A model generated the notes under the pieces. The model saw only the letters and a program-made list of their open reading frames with translations. It made no database searches and was not told the origin of the DNA. From contig JAXMBI010000022.1 of the NCBI GenBank assembly GCA_046349955.1, positions 1 to 64,000 on the forward strand: 64,000 nucleotides of DNA, in the 5' to 3' direction. Every line of letters starts with the position of its first letter. The stretch's first letter is position 1. Both the position numbers and the translations under genes were made by a program. This stretch comes from JBGAPH01 sp046349955 (lineage in GTDB: Bacteria > Planctomycetota > Planctomycetia > Pirellulales > JBGAPH01). Below are positions 35,761 through 43,753 of this stretch, one piece after another.

Positions 35761-36792
35761 ATGCCTTTGGGTCACGACGTCGATTTCGTTCTGGCTCACT
35801 ACCCGGAGGGCTGCTGGCCGGAACGTTGCCAGTCGCTGGGCAACGCCGGCGGCTTTAGCGGGGCTCGGCTCTGGCGAATCGAGGCCGAACTGGGGACGCT
35901 CTGCCTGCGCCGCTGGCCCGTCGAACATCCGGCCCCCGAAGAGCTCGAGTTCATCCAGGCGGTCCTCTGGCACGTCGTGCAGGAGGGCTTTTTGCGGGTT
36001 CCCCTGCCGCTCGAGGCCGAAGGGCATCGCGGCTATGTGGAGCACCAGGGGTATCTCTGGCAGCTCGAGCCCTGGATGCCAGGCAGCGCCGATTTTCACG
36101 ACCACCCTACGCTTCCCCGGCTCAGCAATGCCCTGCGGGCCCTGGGGGAATTCCACCTCGCCGCGAGCACCTTTCCTCTGCCAGACCTCTCGCCCACCGG
36201 TTCGCCGGGTTTGGTGCGTCGCTATAAACGGCTGCGCGGGCTGCTGGGGGGCGGTTTCGAGCAGCTATCCCAGGCGGTGCGCCGCGGCTGCGGCTGGAGC
36301 GAGTTCGATCGCGCGGCAGGCGAAGTGCTGATGCTGGCCCAACATGCGGCGCCGGCGGCTGCGGTGGAGCTGGCCACGGCCGTCACGCACGACGTGCAGT
36401 TGCAGCCCTGCGTGCGCGACATTTGGTCCGATCACGTGTTGTTCCAAGGCGACTCCGTCAGCGGACTCGTCGACTTTGGCGCGATGCGGCCGGAATCGGT
36501 GGCGGGCGACGTCGCTCGGCTGCTGGGAAGTCTCGCAGGGGATGACCCGGCGTTCTGGGCGGCCGGCATGGTGGCCTACGAGGCGGCTCGGCCACTGACC
36601 GCCATCGAGCGCAATCTCGTGGCCGCCTTCGACCACAGCAGCGTCGTCATGGCTGGGCTAACCTGGCTCGAATGGATCTACGTGCGTCAGCTTCGCTTCG
36701 AGGACCGGGACCGCGTTCTCCTGCGGCTCGACGAGAACTTGCGGCGGCTGCGTAAATTGGCGAGCGGGGCTGACCGCAGCCAAGTCGGCTGA
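35761..36792 (+). CDS. Aminoglycoside-phosphotransferase/homoserine-kinase-fold kinase with altered catalytic loop
   Basis: A 343-residue cytoplasmic protein of the APH (phosphotransferase enzyme) superfamily. Residues about 25-110 form the N-lobe (GFSGARLWRIEAELGTLCLR contains the nucleotide-loop region, LWQLEPWMPGSADF the hinge). The C-lobe has the catalytic loop CVRDIWSDHVLFQGDSVSGL and the metal-binding VDFGAM. In ordinary APH enzymes the loop reads HGDxxxxNxL. Here the aligned positions read R-D-I-W-S-D-H-V-L: the catalytic Asp (D220) is kept, but the usual Asn appears to be His (H225). The later VAGDVARLLGSL resembles the substrate-side helix. The phosphate acceptor cannot be predicted. 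It stands alone as a gene. Confidence 0.8.
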   Translation: MPLGHDVDFVLAHYPEGCWPERCQSLGNAGGFSGARLWRIEAELGTLCLRRWPVEHPAPEELEFIQAVLWHVVQEGFLRVPLPLEAEGHRGYVEHQGYLWQLEPWMPGSADFHDHPTLPRLSNALRALGEFHLAASTFPLPDLSPTGSPGLVRRYKRLRGLLGGGFEQLSQAVRRGCGWSEFDRAAGEVLMLAQHAAPAAAVELATAVTHDVQLQPCVRDIWSDHVLFQGDSVSGLVDFGAMRPESVAGDVARLLGSLAGDDPAFWAAGMVAYEAARPLTAIERNLVAAFDHSSVVMAGLTWLEWIYVRQLRFEDRDRVLLRLDENLRRLRKLASGADRSQVG

Positions 36793-36901
36793 CGATCGAT
36801 CGTCTGTGGCCGGGAGCGAGTGCCCTGCATCGAAGAACCGGCGGGGCGGGGGGCACGTATTGCAGGCCGTTGGGGCGCTCGCCACGGCAATTGGCCCCAG
36901 G

Positions 36902-36931
36902 TTGACGGCCGCGCCGTGGCGGAAATACCAT
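36902..36931 (+). promoter_or_regulatory. Possible promoter of the DsbD-type gene
   Basis: TTGACG (36902-36907) and TACCAT (36926-36931) are 18 bp apart, 60 bp before the start codon. The -35 is good (five of six) but the -10 is weak. Confidence 0.3.
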
Positions 36932-36991
36932 AATCCCCACGGCGGATGAACTTTGCGTCTCGAGACCGCCAGCGCGGTCCAAGGAGCTTGC

Positions 36992-39478
36992 ATGCAACGC
37001 GGCGCTACGTTTTGGGTGTTGACGGCCCTGGCAGCTTTGTTTGCACCGCCGGCGCATGCGCAGCTCGATATTCCGCCGTCGCTGCGGCTTGACGGCCTGG
37101 GTGGCGGCGCAGCAACGAGCGACCCCGTGGCGATTTCTGCCCAGTTCACCGTGTCGCCGGACGGCCGCGCCGGCAAGCTTGCCGTGACCGCTGAAATGCA
37201 ACCGGAATGGCACGTCTTCTCGGTCACGCAGAAGGCCGGCGGGCCGACCAAGACCACGCTCCAACTCGGCGACATCCCTGGCGTGAAGCTGGCAGGCGAC
37301 TTCCAGCCTGACGCCGCGCCGCACAGCAAGTCGGAGCCGCTGTTTGGCGGGCTCCAGGTCGAGTCGCACGAGGGGCGGGTCGTTTGGTCTGCGCCGCTCG
37401 AGTTTGCGCCGGGCCTCGACTTCGGCAAGTTGCTCGTCTCGGGAGCCGTCCGCTACCAGGCATGCGACGCCGATACTTGCCTGCAACCCAAACGCGTGAC
37501 CTTCGAGGCTGCACTCGCGGGTGCGGCGCCACGATTCGCAGCGCCGTCTCCCGCGGGCGTAGAATCGCCGAGGCAGGGCACGATCGTCGTCCCGACTCCG
37601 CCTGCGTCGCAAGCTGCTGCCACGGGTGAGTTCTCGGAAAGCCCGCAGGTGACGATCCGCGGCACGGTCGAGCCCAAGGTCGTTGCCCCCGGCGGCAAGG
37701 TGACCGTGCGCCTCTCCGGCGATCCCCAGCCCGGCTGGCATCTCTACGGCCTCGAGCCGCGCGACCCCGACCTGGTTTCGAAGCCCACGCTCATCGTGCA
37801 TCTGGCCCCCGCAGGCTGGAAGTCGACGGTCCCCCAGGCGAACAAGCGACCCGTCGAAAAGCAGTCGGACGTGCTGCCGGGCGAAGTCGTGCGGTACTAC
37901 GAAGGGCCCGTTGAGTGGACGTTCGAGCTCGAAGTTCCGCCCGACGCCGCCGCCGGCTCGCACGAGTTGATTGGCCTGATCGGCTTTCAGGTCTGCACCG
38001 ACTCGAGTTGCGATCTTCCCCGTGCGGCCCGCTTTAGCGCCCCGCTCACCGTTGGCCCACAAACCGAGGCGGGCTCGCAGCCGCTGGCCTTCGCGAAGAC
38101 TTCCTATCGCGAAACGGCCGCCGCCGCGATTGACCCGAGCCGCATTCCGCAAATCGCAGCGCCCCCCGCGCCCAGCCCGGCCCTGCCAGGCATCGGCGCC
38201 GCGCCGCCGGCTTTCCAGGTGGAGACCTTAAACGCGCAGTCCAACTCGCTGTGGATGGTGCTGCTGTTGTCGTTCGTCGCCGGCTCGCTGCTCAACATCA
38301 TGCCCTGCGTGCTGCCGGTGATCGGGCTCAAAATCTTGGGCTTCGTGCAGCAGGCAGGCGAACATCGCCTGCGCATTTTGACGCTCAACCTCTGGTACTC
38401 GGCCGGCCTGATGACTGTGTTCCTGGCGCTGGCGACCCTGGCGGTGTTCCTTGGCCACGGCTGGGGCCAGCAGTTCCAGAGCGCCACGTTCAACATCGTG
38501 CTTTTGAGCATCGTGTGGGTGTGCGCCCTGAGCTTCCTTGGCGTGTGGGAGATTCCCATCCCAGGGTTCGCCGCCTCGCACACGGCCAATCAACTGGCGA
38601 TGAAGGAAGGCCCCATGGGCGCCTTCTCCAAGGGCATCCTCACGACGCTCCTCGCCACGCCCTGCGCCGGCCCGCTGCTGATTCCGCAGCTCACTTGGGC
38701 CTTGGGGCAGCCGGCGGTCGTCGCCTATGCCGCCTTCGCCGCCGTGGGGCTTGGCATGGCGTTTCCATACCTGTTGATCGGGGCCTTCCCCAAGCTCATC
38801 TCTTGGCTGCCGAAGCCGGGCGCCTGGATGGACACCTTCAAGCAGGCGATGGGCTTCGTGCTGCTCGGAACGGTGGCGTTCTTCTTCAGCTTTTTGCAGA
38901 AGGACTACCTCGTGCCGACGTTCATCCTGCTGCTCGGCCTGTGGGCGGGCTGCTGGTGGATCGGGCGCACGCCGTTCACCGCGGAACTCGGCAAGCGGTT
39001 GGGCGCTTATGCCGTGGGAGGCGCGGTGGCGATCGTGATTGGGCTGTTCGCCTTCGGCAAGCTCGATTTCCGCTCGCCAGCCGACAAGTTGGCCTGGGAG
39101 CCCTTCTCGCGCGAGCGGCTCGACCAGCTCTTAGCCGAAGGCAAGACCGTGATGGTCGACTTCACGGCCGATTGGTGCGCCACCTGCCAGGCCAACAAGC
39201 TGTTCACCTACGACACTGCCGCGACGAAGCAACTGCTCGAGAGCCACGGCGTGGTGGCCCTCTTGGCCGACAAGACGGACGAGGTCCCGGAGATCGACAG
39301 GCTGCTCGGCGAGCTCGGCAACCCGACGCACGCCATTCCGTTCTTGGCGTTCTTCTCTGGCCGCCAGCCGCAGAAGGCCCTCGTCGTCGATGGCGTCGTC
39401 ACCCACGGCGCCGTGCGGAAGGCGGTTGACCGCGTCGGCCCCTCGGTGATGCCTGGAAATGAGATGGCGGCGCGTTAG
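36992..39478 (+). CDS. DsbD-type thiol:disulfide interchange protein
   Basis: An 828-residue inner-membrane protein. ATG 36992 is preceded by AAGGAGCT. Signal peptide: WVLTALAALFAPPAHAQ. Two periplasmic DsbD N-terminal (immunoglobulin-like) domains follow, about residues 40-170 and 215-365, each with 'GW/EWHLYG/HVFS' and a Cys pair (ACDADTCLQP; QVCTDSSCDLP). Then comes an eight-helix DsbD membrane region (about 420-690), with LLNIMPCVLPVIGLKIL and LLATPCAGPLLIPQ supplying the redox Cys residues, and a C-terminal thioredoxin domain with DWCATCQANK (Cys 729 and 732). The family carries electrons from cytoplasmic thioredoxin to periplasmic thiols. Having two N-domains is common in this group. 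Confidence 0.93.
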   Translation: MQRGATFWVLTALAALFAPPAHAQLDIPPSLRLDGLGGGAATSDPVAISAQFTVSPDGRAGKLAVTAEMQPEWHVFSVTQKAGGPTKTTLQLGDIPGVKLAGDFQPDAAPHSKSEPLFGGLQVESHEGRVVWSAPLEFAPGLDFGKLLVSGAVRYQACDADTCLQPKRVTFEAALAGAAPRFAAPSPAGVESPRQGTIVVPTPPASQAAATGEFSESPQVTIRGTVEPKVVAPGGKVTVRLSGDPQPGWHLYGLEPRDPDLVSKPTLIVHLAPAGWKSTVPQANKRPVEKQSDVLPGEVVRYYEGPVEWTFELEVPPDAAAGSHELIGLIGFQVCTDSSCDLPRAARFSAPLTVGPQTEAGSQPLAFAKTSYRETAAAAIDPSRIPQIAAPPAPSPALPGIGAAPPAFQVETLNAQSNSLWMVLLLSFVAGSLLNIMPCVLPVIGLKILGFVQQAGEHRLRILTLNLWYSAGLMTVFLALATLAVFLGHGWGQQFQSATFNIVLLSIVWVCALSFLGVWEIPIPGFAASHTANQLAMKEGPMGAFSKGILTTLLATPCAGPLLIPQLTWALGQPAVVAYAAFAAVGLGMAFPYLLIGAFPKLISWLPKPGAWMDTFKQAMGFVLLGTVAFFFSFLQKDYLVPTFILLLGLWAGCWWIGRTPFTAELGKRLGAYAVGGAVAIVIGLFAFGKLDFRSPADKLAWEPFSRERLDQLLAEGKTVMVDFTADWCATCQANKLFTYDTAATKQLLESHGVVALLADKTDEVPEIDRLLGELGNPTHAIPFLAFFSGRQPQKALVVDGVVTHGAVRKAVDRVGPSVMPGNEMAAR

Positions 39479-39499
39479 CGCCGATAATTTCCGACTACT

Positions 39500-40408
39500 A
39501 TGCAGCCGCAGGTCTCCGCCGAGCAGGACGACGCGCATCTCGAAGCCCGCCTGCGCCGCCATGTCGACGTGCTGGCCGGGCTCATCGGCCCGCGTCATCT
39601 CGGCAAGCCGAAGACGATCGAGGCGACGATCGGCTACCTGGCCAAAGAACTCGAGATCGCTGGCTACTCGGTTGAAAAGCAGCCGTATGCGGTCGGCGCG
39701 CAGACGGCGGTCAACCTTGTCGTCGAGACCCAAGGCAAGTCCCCCACGGCCGGCATCGTCGTACTCGGCGCACATTACGATTCGGTCGAGAGCACGCCGG
39801 GGGCCGACGACAATGCCTCGGCCGTCGCGGTGCTGATCGAGGCGGCCCGGCTGCTGCACGGCGCGCGGCCGCGCCGCACGATTCGCCTGGTGGCCTTCGC
39901 CTGCGAGGAGCCGCCGTACTGCTACACCGACGAGATGGGAAGCAAGGTCTACGCGGCGCAGTGCCGCCGGCGCGGCGAACGGCTTGTCGGCATGCTCTGT
40001 TTGGAAATGGTCGGCTTCTTCACCGACGCGCAGGGCAGCCAACGCGTGCCGCCGGGAATTCCACGCTGGCTTCGGTGGGCTTTTCCCCAGCGCGGCAACT
40101 TCTTGGCGGCTGTCGGCAACCTCCGCTCCTGGCGGCTGGTGTGGCAGTTCCGCCGCGGTTTCAAGCGGGCAACGCGTTTCCCGCTCTTCTCGATCGCCCT
40201 GCCGGAGCTGATCCAAGAGATCCGTCGCTCCGACAACAGCTCGTTCTGGGATCAGGGCTACCCCGCGCTAATGCTCACCGACACGAGCTTCCTCCGCAAC
40301 CCGCACTACCACCAAGCAACCGACACGCCAGAGACGCTGGACTACGGCCGGATGGTCGAGGTCACCCGCGGCGTGGCGGGTGCGGTGCGCTGGTTGGCCA
40401 GATCGTAG
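39500..40408 (+). CDS. M28 family metallopeptidase (no signal peptide)
   Basis: A 302-residue aminopeptidase-like protein. The M28 zinc ligands are in place: H92 and D94 (LGAHYDS), D103-D104 (GADDNAS), the catalytic E136-E137 (AFACEEPPY), E169 (CLEMVGFF) and a C-terminal His (NPHYHQATD), which together bind two zinc ions. Members remove N-terminal residues from peptides, and some have other amide substrates. No signal peptide, so it is probably cytoplasmic. It begins 21 bp after the DsbD-type gene, so the two are likely co-transcribed. The stop codon TAG (40406-40408) is part of the end sequence of the palindromic element that follows (GTAGCAGG). Confidence 0.92.
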   Translation: MQPQVSAEQDDAHLEARLRRHVDVLAGLIGPRHLGKPKTIEATIGYLAKELEIAGYSVEKQPYAVGAQTAVNLVVETQGKSPTAGIVVLGAHYDSVESTPGADDNASAVAVLIEAARLLHGARPRRTIRLVAFACEEPPYCYTDEMGSKVYAAQCRRRGERLVGMLCLEMVGFFTDAQGSQRVPPGIPRWLRWAFPQRGNFLAAVGNLRSWRLVWQFRRGFKRATRFPLFSIALPELIQEIRRSDNSSFWDQGYPALMLTDTSFLRNPHYHQATDTPETLDYGRMVEVTRGVAGAVRWLARS

Positions 40409-40534
40409 CAGGCACACTCCGTGTGCCGTAGCTGAGCTGCCAACCATCTTGCGAGATGCGCATCGTCGAACTGCAGAATCGCCAAACGGCGTTGCGCGCA
40501 GTTCCGCTGCGGCACACGGGAGTGTGCCTGCTAC
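40405..40534. repeat. Palindromic element, copy 1 (GTAGCAGGCACACTCCGTGTG type)
   Basis: A 130-bp unit whose ends are near-perfect inverted copies: GTAGCAGGCACACTCCGTGT at the left and its complement (ACACGGGAGTGTGCCTGCTAC in part, ending 40534) at the right. The inside shares TAGCTGAGCTGCCA and TGCAGAATNGCCAAAC with copy 2 at 42627-42762. It lies directly after the M28 gene and provides that gene's TAG. No coding capacity. Confidence 0.9.
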
Positions 40535-40600
40535 GGTGGGCCGGCAGCGCCGTCCAATCCGCTGCCTTGCCAAGCGAATAAACGAGAGGAGGCCGCGGCC

Positions 40601-41308
40601 ATGCCTGAATCCGCCCAAGGGCAAGCCAACTACTTTTACGCGCTCGAGCTGCGCACTTTCACGCGCAATCGAACGTATCGGGTGTACGTGTGCGACAAGA
40701 AGCTTGTCGGCGCCTACATGGCCGGAGAGGTTCACAATGAACTCTCGGCCCAGGTGATGTTTCATCAGATCTGGCCGCTCATGGCGCCTTTCGTTCGACG
40801 CTGGCTAGCAAAGCGAAAGGAACTCGAGGCCTACTACGACACGCTCGATCCGTGGTCTCCGGAAACCCTGCGGGCAGATACTCGCAACTTCGAGCTTCCG
40901 CGCAACCACGTGCTGAGGTCTAACTTTCGTCGAGATCGGAGCTGGTTGACGCCTGACAACTATGGCCGGATTGACTTTGAACTACTCGACGGCAGCCGGC
41001 GCCGGCTACTCGTTCTGGGGCCCGACGACCAGGAAGCCGTGATTGCCTTGCTGCAGGTGTTCGATCCCAAGCTCGTCCTCTCGGGACAGTACCGGCCCGT
41101 TCGCAAACCGGCGCCGAAGACACCCGAGCAGCTTCGCAAGAAAGCGATCGGCGCGCATCTGATGCTGTTGCTCGTCGGCGCGGTCTTCCTGGCATTCGCG
41201 CTCTCCACGGCCGCAAAGCGCAAGCCTTGGATCCCTGCGGCTATGTTGGCGGCGGCCGCGATTGGCCTGCTACCTGAAACCTGTTCCATGGTTTATGAAG
41301 GTCTTTAG
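40601..41308 (+). CDS. Membrane protein of unknown function, 3' end displaced by an IS element
   Basis: A 235-residue frame from ATG 40601 with a strong ribosome site (GAGAGGAGG). About 180 residues are soluble (NYFYALELRTFTRNRTYRVY, VCDKKLVGAYMAGEVHNELS, FDPKLVLSGQYRPVRK); then two membrane helices follow (AHLMLLLVGAVFLAFALSTA and PWIPAAMLAAAAIGLLP). The frame runs into the left end of the IS3-family element at 41281, so the last nine or so residues (SMVYEGL) and the stop come from the IS. The original 3' end probably survives at 42522-42630. I recognise no family. The truncated product may still fold because only the tail is lost. Confidence 0.7.
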   Translation: MPESAQGQANYFYALELRTFTRNRTYRVYVCDKKLVGAYMAGEVHNELSAQVMFHQIWPLMAPFVRRWLAKRKELEAYYDTLDPWSPETLRADTRNFELPRNHVLRSNFRRDRSWLTPDNYGRIDFELLDGSRRRLLVLGPDDQEAVIALLQVFDPKLVLSGQYRPVRKPAPKTPEQLRKKAIGAHLMLLLVGAVFLAFALSTAAKRKPWIPAAMLAAAAIGLLPETCSMVYEGL

Positions 41309-41311
41309 CCC

Positions 41312-41713
41312 ATGCGGCAAGGAGACCTTTTGATGACGACGAAGCGTCGGAAGCGGCATAGCGCTGAGCAGGTGGTGCGTAAGCTTCGTGATGCGGACGC
41401 GCTGCTCAACGCTGGCAAGGATTTGGCGACGGTGCTGCAATCCTTGGAGGTGAGCGAGTCGACGTATCAGCGTTGGCGAACGCAGTACGGCGGGATGAAG
41501 GCCGAGGAGGCGAAGCGGCTGAAGGAGCTGGAGGACGAGAACCGTCGGCTGAAGCAACTGGTGGCGGACCAGGCCCTGGACATCCAGATGCTGAAGCACG
41601 TGGCCTCGAAACTGGTGAGCCCTTCCCGGAAGCGTGGGGCAGTGCGTGAGCTGCAAGCCGCAGTTTACGGTCTCCGAGCGAAGGGCTTGTCGGGTGTTGG
41701 ATCAGCCGCGTAG
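41312..41713 (+). CDS. IS3-family transposase OrfA
   Basis: Up to 133 residues. The start is probably the internal MTTKRRKRHSAEQVVRKLRD (ATG 41333). The N-terminal half is a helix-turn-helix (DLATVLQSLEVSESTYQRWR), followed by the IS407/IS2-type YGGMKAEEAKRLKELEDENR and RRLKQLVADQALDIQMLKHV leucine zipper. Family members normally end near 'VASGNW' and pass to OrfB by frameshift or overlap. Here the frame continues into OrfB sequence (VSPSRKRGAVRELQ) and ends out of frame at 41713, so an indel near 41606 is likely. Function by family: it binds the IS ends. Confidence 0.85.
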   Translation: MRQGDLLMTTKRRKRHSAEQVVRKLRDADALLNAGKDLATVLQSLEVSESTYQRWRTQYGGMKAEEAKRLKELEDENRRLKQLVADQALDIQMLKHVASKLVSPSRKRGAVRELQAAVYGLRAKGLSGVGSAA

Positions 41714-42509
41714 CAGTCAGCGTTACGAGGCACAGCCGCGTGACGATGAGGGAGCCGCTTGTGCAGCGCATGCGAGGGCTTGGCGGCGGAGCGTCCGCGT
41801 TACGGCATATCGGCGGATCGCGGCGTTGTTGAGACGTGAGTTGGCGTGCGAGCGCGAGCCGGGTGTTGCGGTTGTGGCGCCGCGAAGGGCTGAAAGTGCC
41901 GCAGAAACGGCGAGTCTGTCGGGCGATCGGGCACGGCGCCAGGCCTGCCACGTAGCGCGGGCGACCGCCAAGAACGAGGTGTGGTGCTGGGACTTTGTGT
42001 TCGATCGGACGTGCGCGGGGAGTTCGCTGAAATGGTTGTCGATCCTCGACGAGCACACGCGCGAGTGCCTGGCGCTGAAGGTGGGGCGCGGGATGCGGGC
42101 CGAGGATGTGATCGACACGTTGGCCGAGCTGTTCGCGCTGCGCGGCGTGCCGCATGCGATCCGTTCGGACAACGGGCCGGAGTTCGTGTCGCGAGCGATT
42201 CAACGGTGGCTGCAGCAGGTGGAGGTGGAAGCTCGCTACGTCGCGCCGGGCAGCCCGTGGCAGAATGGCTACGCGGAGAGCTTCCACAGCCGGCTGCGGG
42301 ACGAGTTCCTATCCCGCGAGGAGTTCGAGAGTCTGTCGTCGGCCAGGCGTCTCACGTCGGCCTGGCGCGACGATTACAACCACGTACGACCGCACAGCTC
42401 GTTGGGGTATCTCACCCCGACCGAGTTCGCGGCTCGCCGTGCTGCTTCTGTTCGGGCTACGCCCTCACTCCAGCAGCACAGCGATCTTCCCCAACCCGTA
42501 CCTTCATAA
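41634..42509 (+). pseudogene. IS3-family transposase OrfB (DDE integrase), internally frameshifted
   Basis: The C-terminal 190 residues are intact, with the DDE catalytic domain: VWCWDFVFDRTCAGSSLKWL, LDEHTRECLALKVG, IRSDNGPEFVSRAIQRWL, PGSPWQNGYAESFHSRLRDE and YNHVRPHSSLGYLTP. The catalytic triad D, D, E lies in WDF, SDN and AES. The N-terminal part (about 41660-41960) is disturbed: expected family segments such as RACRVLDQPRSSQRYE, PRYGYRRIAALLRR and VLRLWRREGLKVPQKRR are in different frames. Several single-base shifts cancel out, so no stop codon appears, but about 60 residues are scrambled. It is probably inactive unless the shifts are sequence error. Confidence 0.75.
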
Positions 42510-42521
42510 CCCCTGGTACAG

Positions 42522-42630
42522 AAATTTGAGGCTGGTCACGATGAACTTCGTCGTAGGCGGATACGGCCTGTGGCGCAGTCTGCGGCGACCAGTCGACGCA
42601 CAAGAATCGCCGCCAGCGCCGCCCCAGTAG
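42522..42630 (+). pseudogene. Separated 3' end of the IS-interrupted membrane-protein gene
   Basis: Right of the IS, one frame reads NLRLVTMNFVVGGYGLWRSL then RRPVDAQESPPAPPQ and stops at a TAG (42628-42630). It starts immediately at the IS boundary and makes a natural C-terminal tail for the gene at 40601, which loses its own 3' end at the other IS boundary. The frame across the excised IS is off by one in the present sequence, so this is inference. The TAG is again the start of a palindromic element. Confidence 0.4.
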
Positions 42631-42762
42631 CAGGCACACTCCGTGTGCCGTAGCTGAGCTGCCAGCCGCGCCAGTTCTTGCGATGTGCGCATCTTCGAGT
42701 TGCAGAATGGCCAAACCACGTAGCGCGCGGATCTGCTGCGGCACACGGAGTGTGCCTGCTAC
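42627..42762. repeat. Palindromic element, copy 2 (GTAGCAGGCACACTCCGTGTG type)
   Basis: A 136-bp unit in the same orientation as copy 1 (40405-40534). Its ends, GTAGCAGGCACACTCCGTGT and the matching inverted end finishing at 42762, are perfect over about 24 bp. It sits exactly between two convergent genes and its two outer TAGs act as the stop codons of both: 42628-42630 for the interrupted gene, and 42761-42759 on the minus strand for the SIS-domain gene. Confidence 0.9.
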
Positions 42763-43544
42763 GGGAGGCCGAGCCCTGCAAACAGCCCCGCCAGCCGCCG
42801 CGCATGTTCGTCGTAGGCCGCCTCGAAGAGCCGTGCGGCTTCCTCGCGGCCGACCGTAGCCGGCGCCGTGAGGACCGGCGGCGGGCTGCCGGCCGCCGTC
42901 AGCCGCAGGGCGATCTCGGCCTTTAGGCTGTTGATCATCAGGCAGCCGCCGACCGTGGAGCCGGGGGCGACGGGCGTCTTCAGGCCTTCGACTGTCACCA
43001 TCGCGTCGCCGACCGGGGCGCCGGTGTCGAGCACCAAGTCGGCGAAGTCGGTCAGCTTGGCGCTGCGCGGATGGTTGCTGGGACTCGCCTCGGCGTGTTT
43101 CCGGCTCACGAGCGCGATCACGCGCACGCCGGCTGCCTGAAACAGCTCAGCCATCTCGATCGGCACGGTGTTGCAGCCGCTCGAAGAAACGATCAGGGCG
43201 GTATCGGCCTTCGCGAGGGCGAAGTTCCGCAGGATGCGGCCGGCCAACCCCGGCACGTTCTCGAGGAACATGGCCTGCCGCTGGCCGTTGGCCCCGACCA
43301 CCAGGTTGTGGAACGTCAGCGAGAGCTCGACGATCGGGTTGAAGCCGGGAAACGAGCCGTAGCGCGGCCACAGTTCCTCGACCATGATCCGGCTATGCCC
43401 CGCGCCGAACACGTGGACCATGCGGCCGGCCAGAATCGTGGCGGCGCACCAATCGGCGGCCTGCTGAATCGCCGAGGCTTGTGCGCGGACGGCGGCGAGC
43501 AGGTCTTGGCAACGGTCGAGATAGTCGCTGGTGGGGGAGTTCAT
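42759..43544 (-). CDS. SIS-domain sugar isomerase-like protein (UPF0309 type)
   Basis: A 261-residue cytoplasmic protein starting at ATG 43544. The SIS (sugar isomerase) fold is seen in MVHVFGAGHSRIMVEELWPR (first strand and phosphosugar loop), DTALIVSSSGCNTVPIEMAE (second loop rich in Ser) and RVIALVSRKHAE (third strand). A C-terminal helical region contains TVGGCLMINSLKAEIALRLT. Relatives are annotated as sugar isomerase domain proteins (UPF0309), which bind phosphosugars; the exact reaction is not known. It stands alone. Its stop codon lies inside the palindromic element. Confidence 0.87.
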   Translation of the reverse strand: MNSPTSDYLDRCQDLLAAVRAQASAIQQAADWCAATILAGRMVHVFGAGHSRIMVEELWPRYGSFPGFNPIVELSLTFHNLVVGANGQRQAMFLENVPGLAGRILRNFALAKADTALIVSSSGCNTVPIEMAELFQAAGVRVIALVSRKHAEASPSNHPRSAKLTDFADLVLDTGAPVGDAMVTVEGLKTPVAPGSTVGGCLMINSLKAEIALRLTAAGSPPPVLTAPATVGREEAARLFEAAYDEHARRLAGLFAGLGLP

Positions 43545-43753
43545 CGCGGCATTCTAACGGCAAGACCCAGGGCGCGCGGAGGACCGACGGGCGCCCTCTC
43601 GATCCTTGTGAAGCCGGGGGGCCGGTCCCGCGCAACCTTAAGAAATAGTTGCCTTCTCCCCGGCGGCACGCTAGTTTGAGCGACGTGCGGTAGCGCCCCC
43701 GCGGCGTACTGCATGCCCGCCTTCCGCTGATCCCGCCTCGGAGAGTTCGTGCG

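Larger units (their letters stand above)
41281..42521 (+). mobile_element. IS3-family insertion sequence (IS407/IS2-like), about 1.24 kb
   Basis: The terminal inverted repeats are CTGTTCCATGGTTTATGAAG (from 41281) and, on the other strand from 42521, CTGTACCAGGGGTTATGAAG, which match at 19 of 22 positions over the full repeat. Between them are an OrfA-type helix-turn-helix/leucine-zipper protein and a DDE integrase (OrfB). GAAA occurs next to both ends and could be a target duplication, but the register is not exact. It is inserted in the 3' part of the membrane-protein gene at 40601. Confidence 0.85.

Noticed and set aside
41281..42521. Composite transposon formed by the two palindromic elements around the IS
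   Set aside because: The palindromes are short, in direct orientation and encode nothing; the IS has its own inverted ends inside them, so the nesting looks coincidental.
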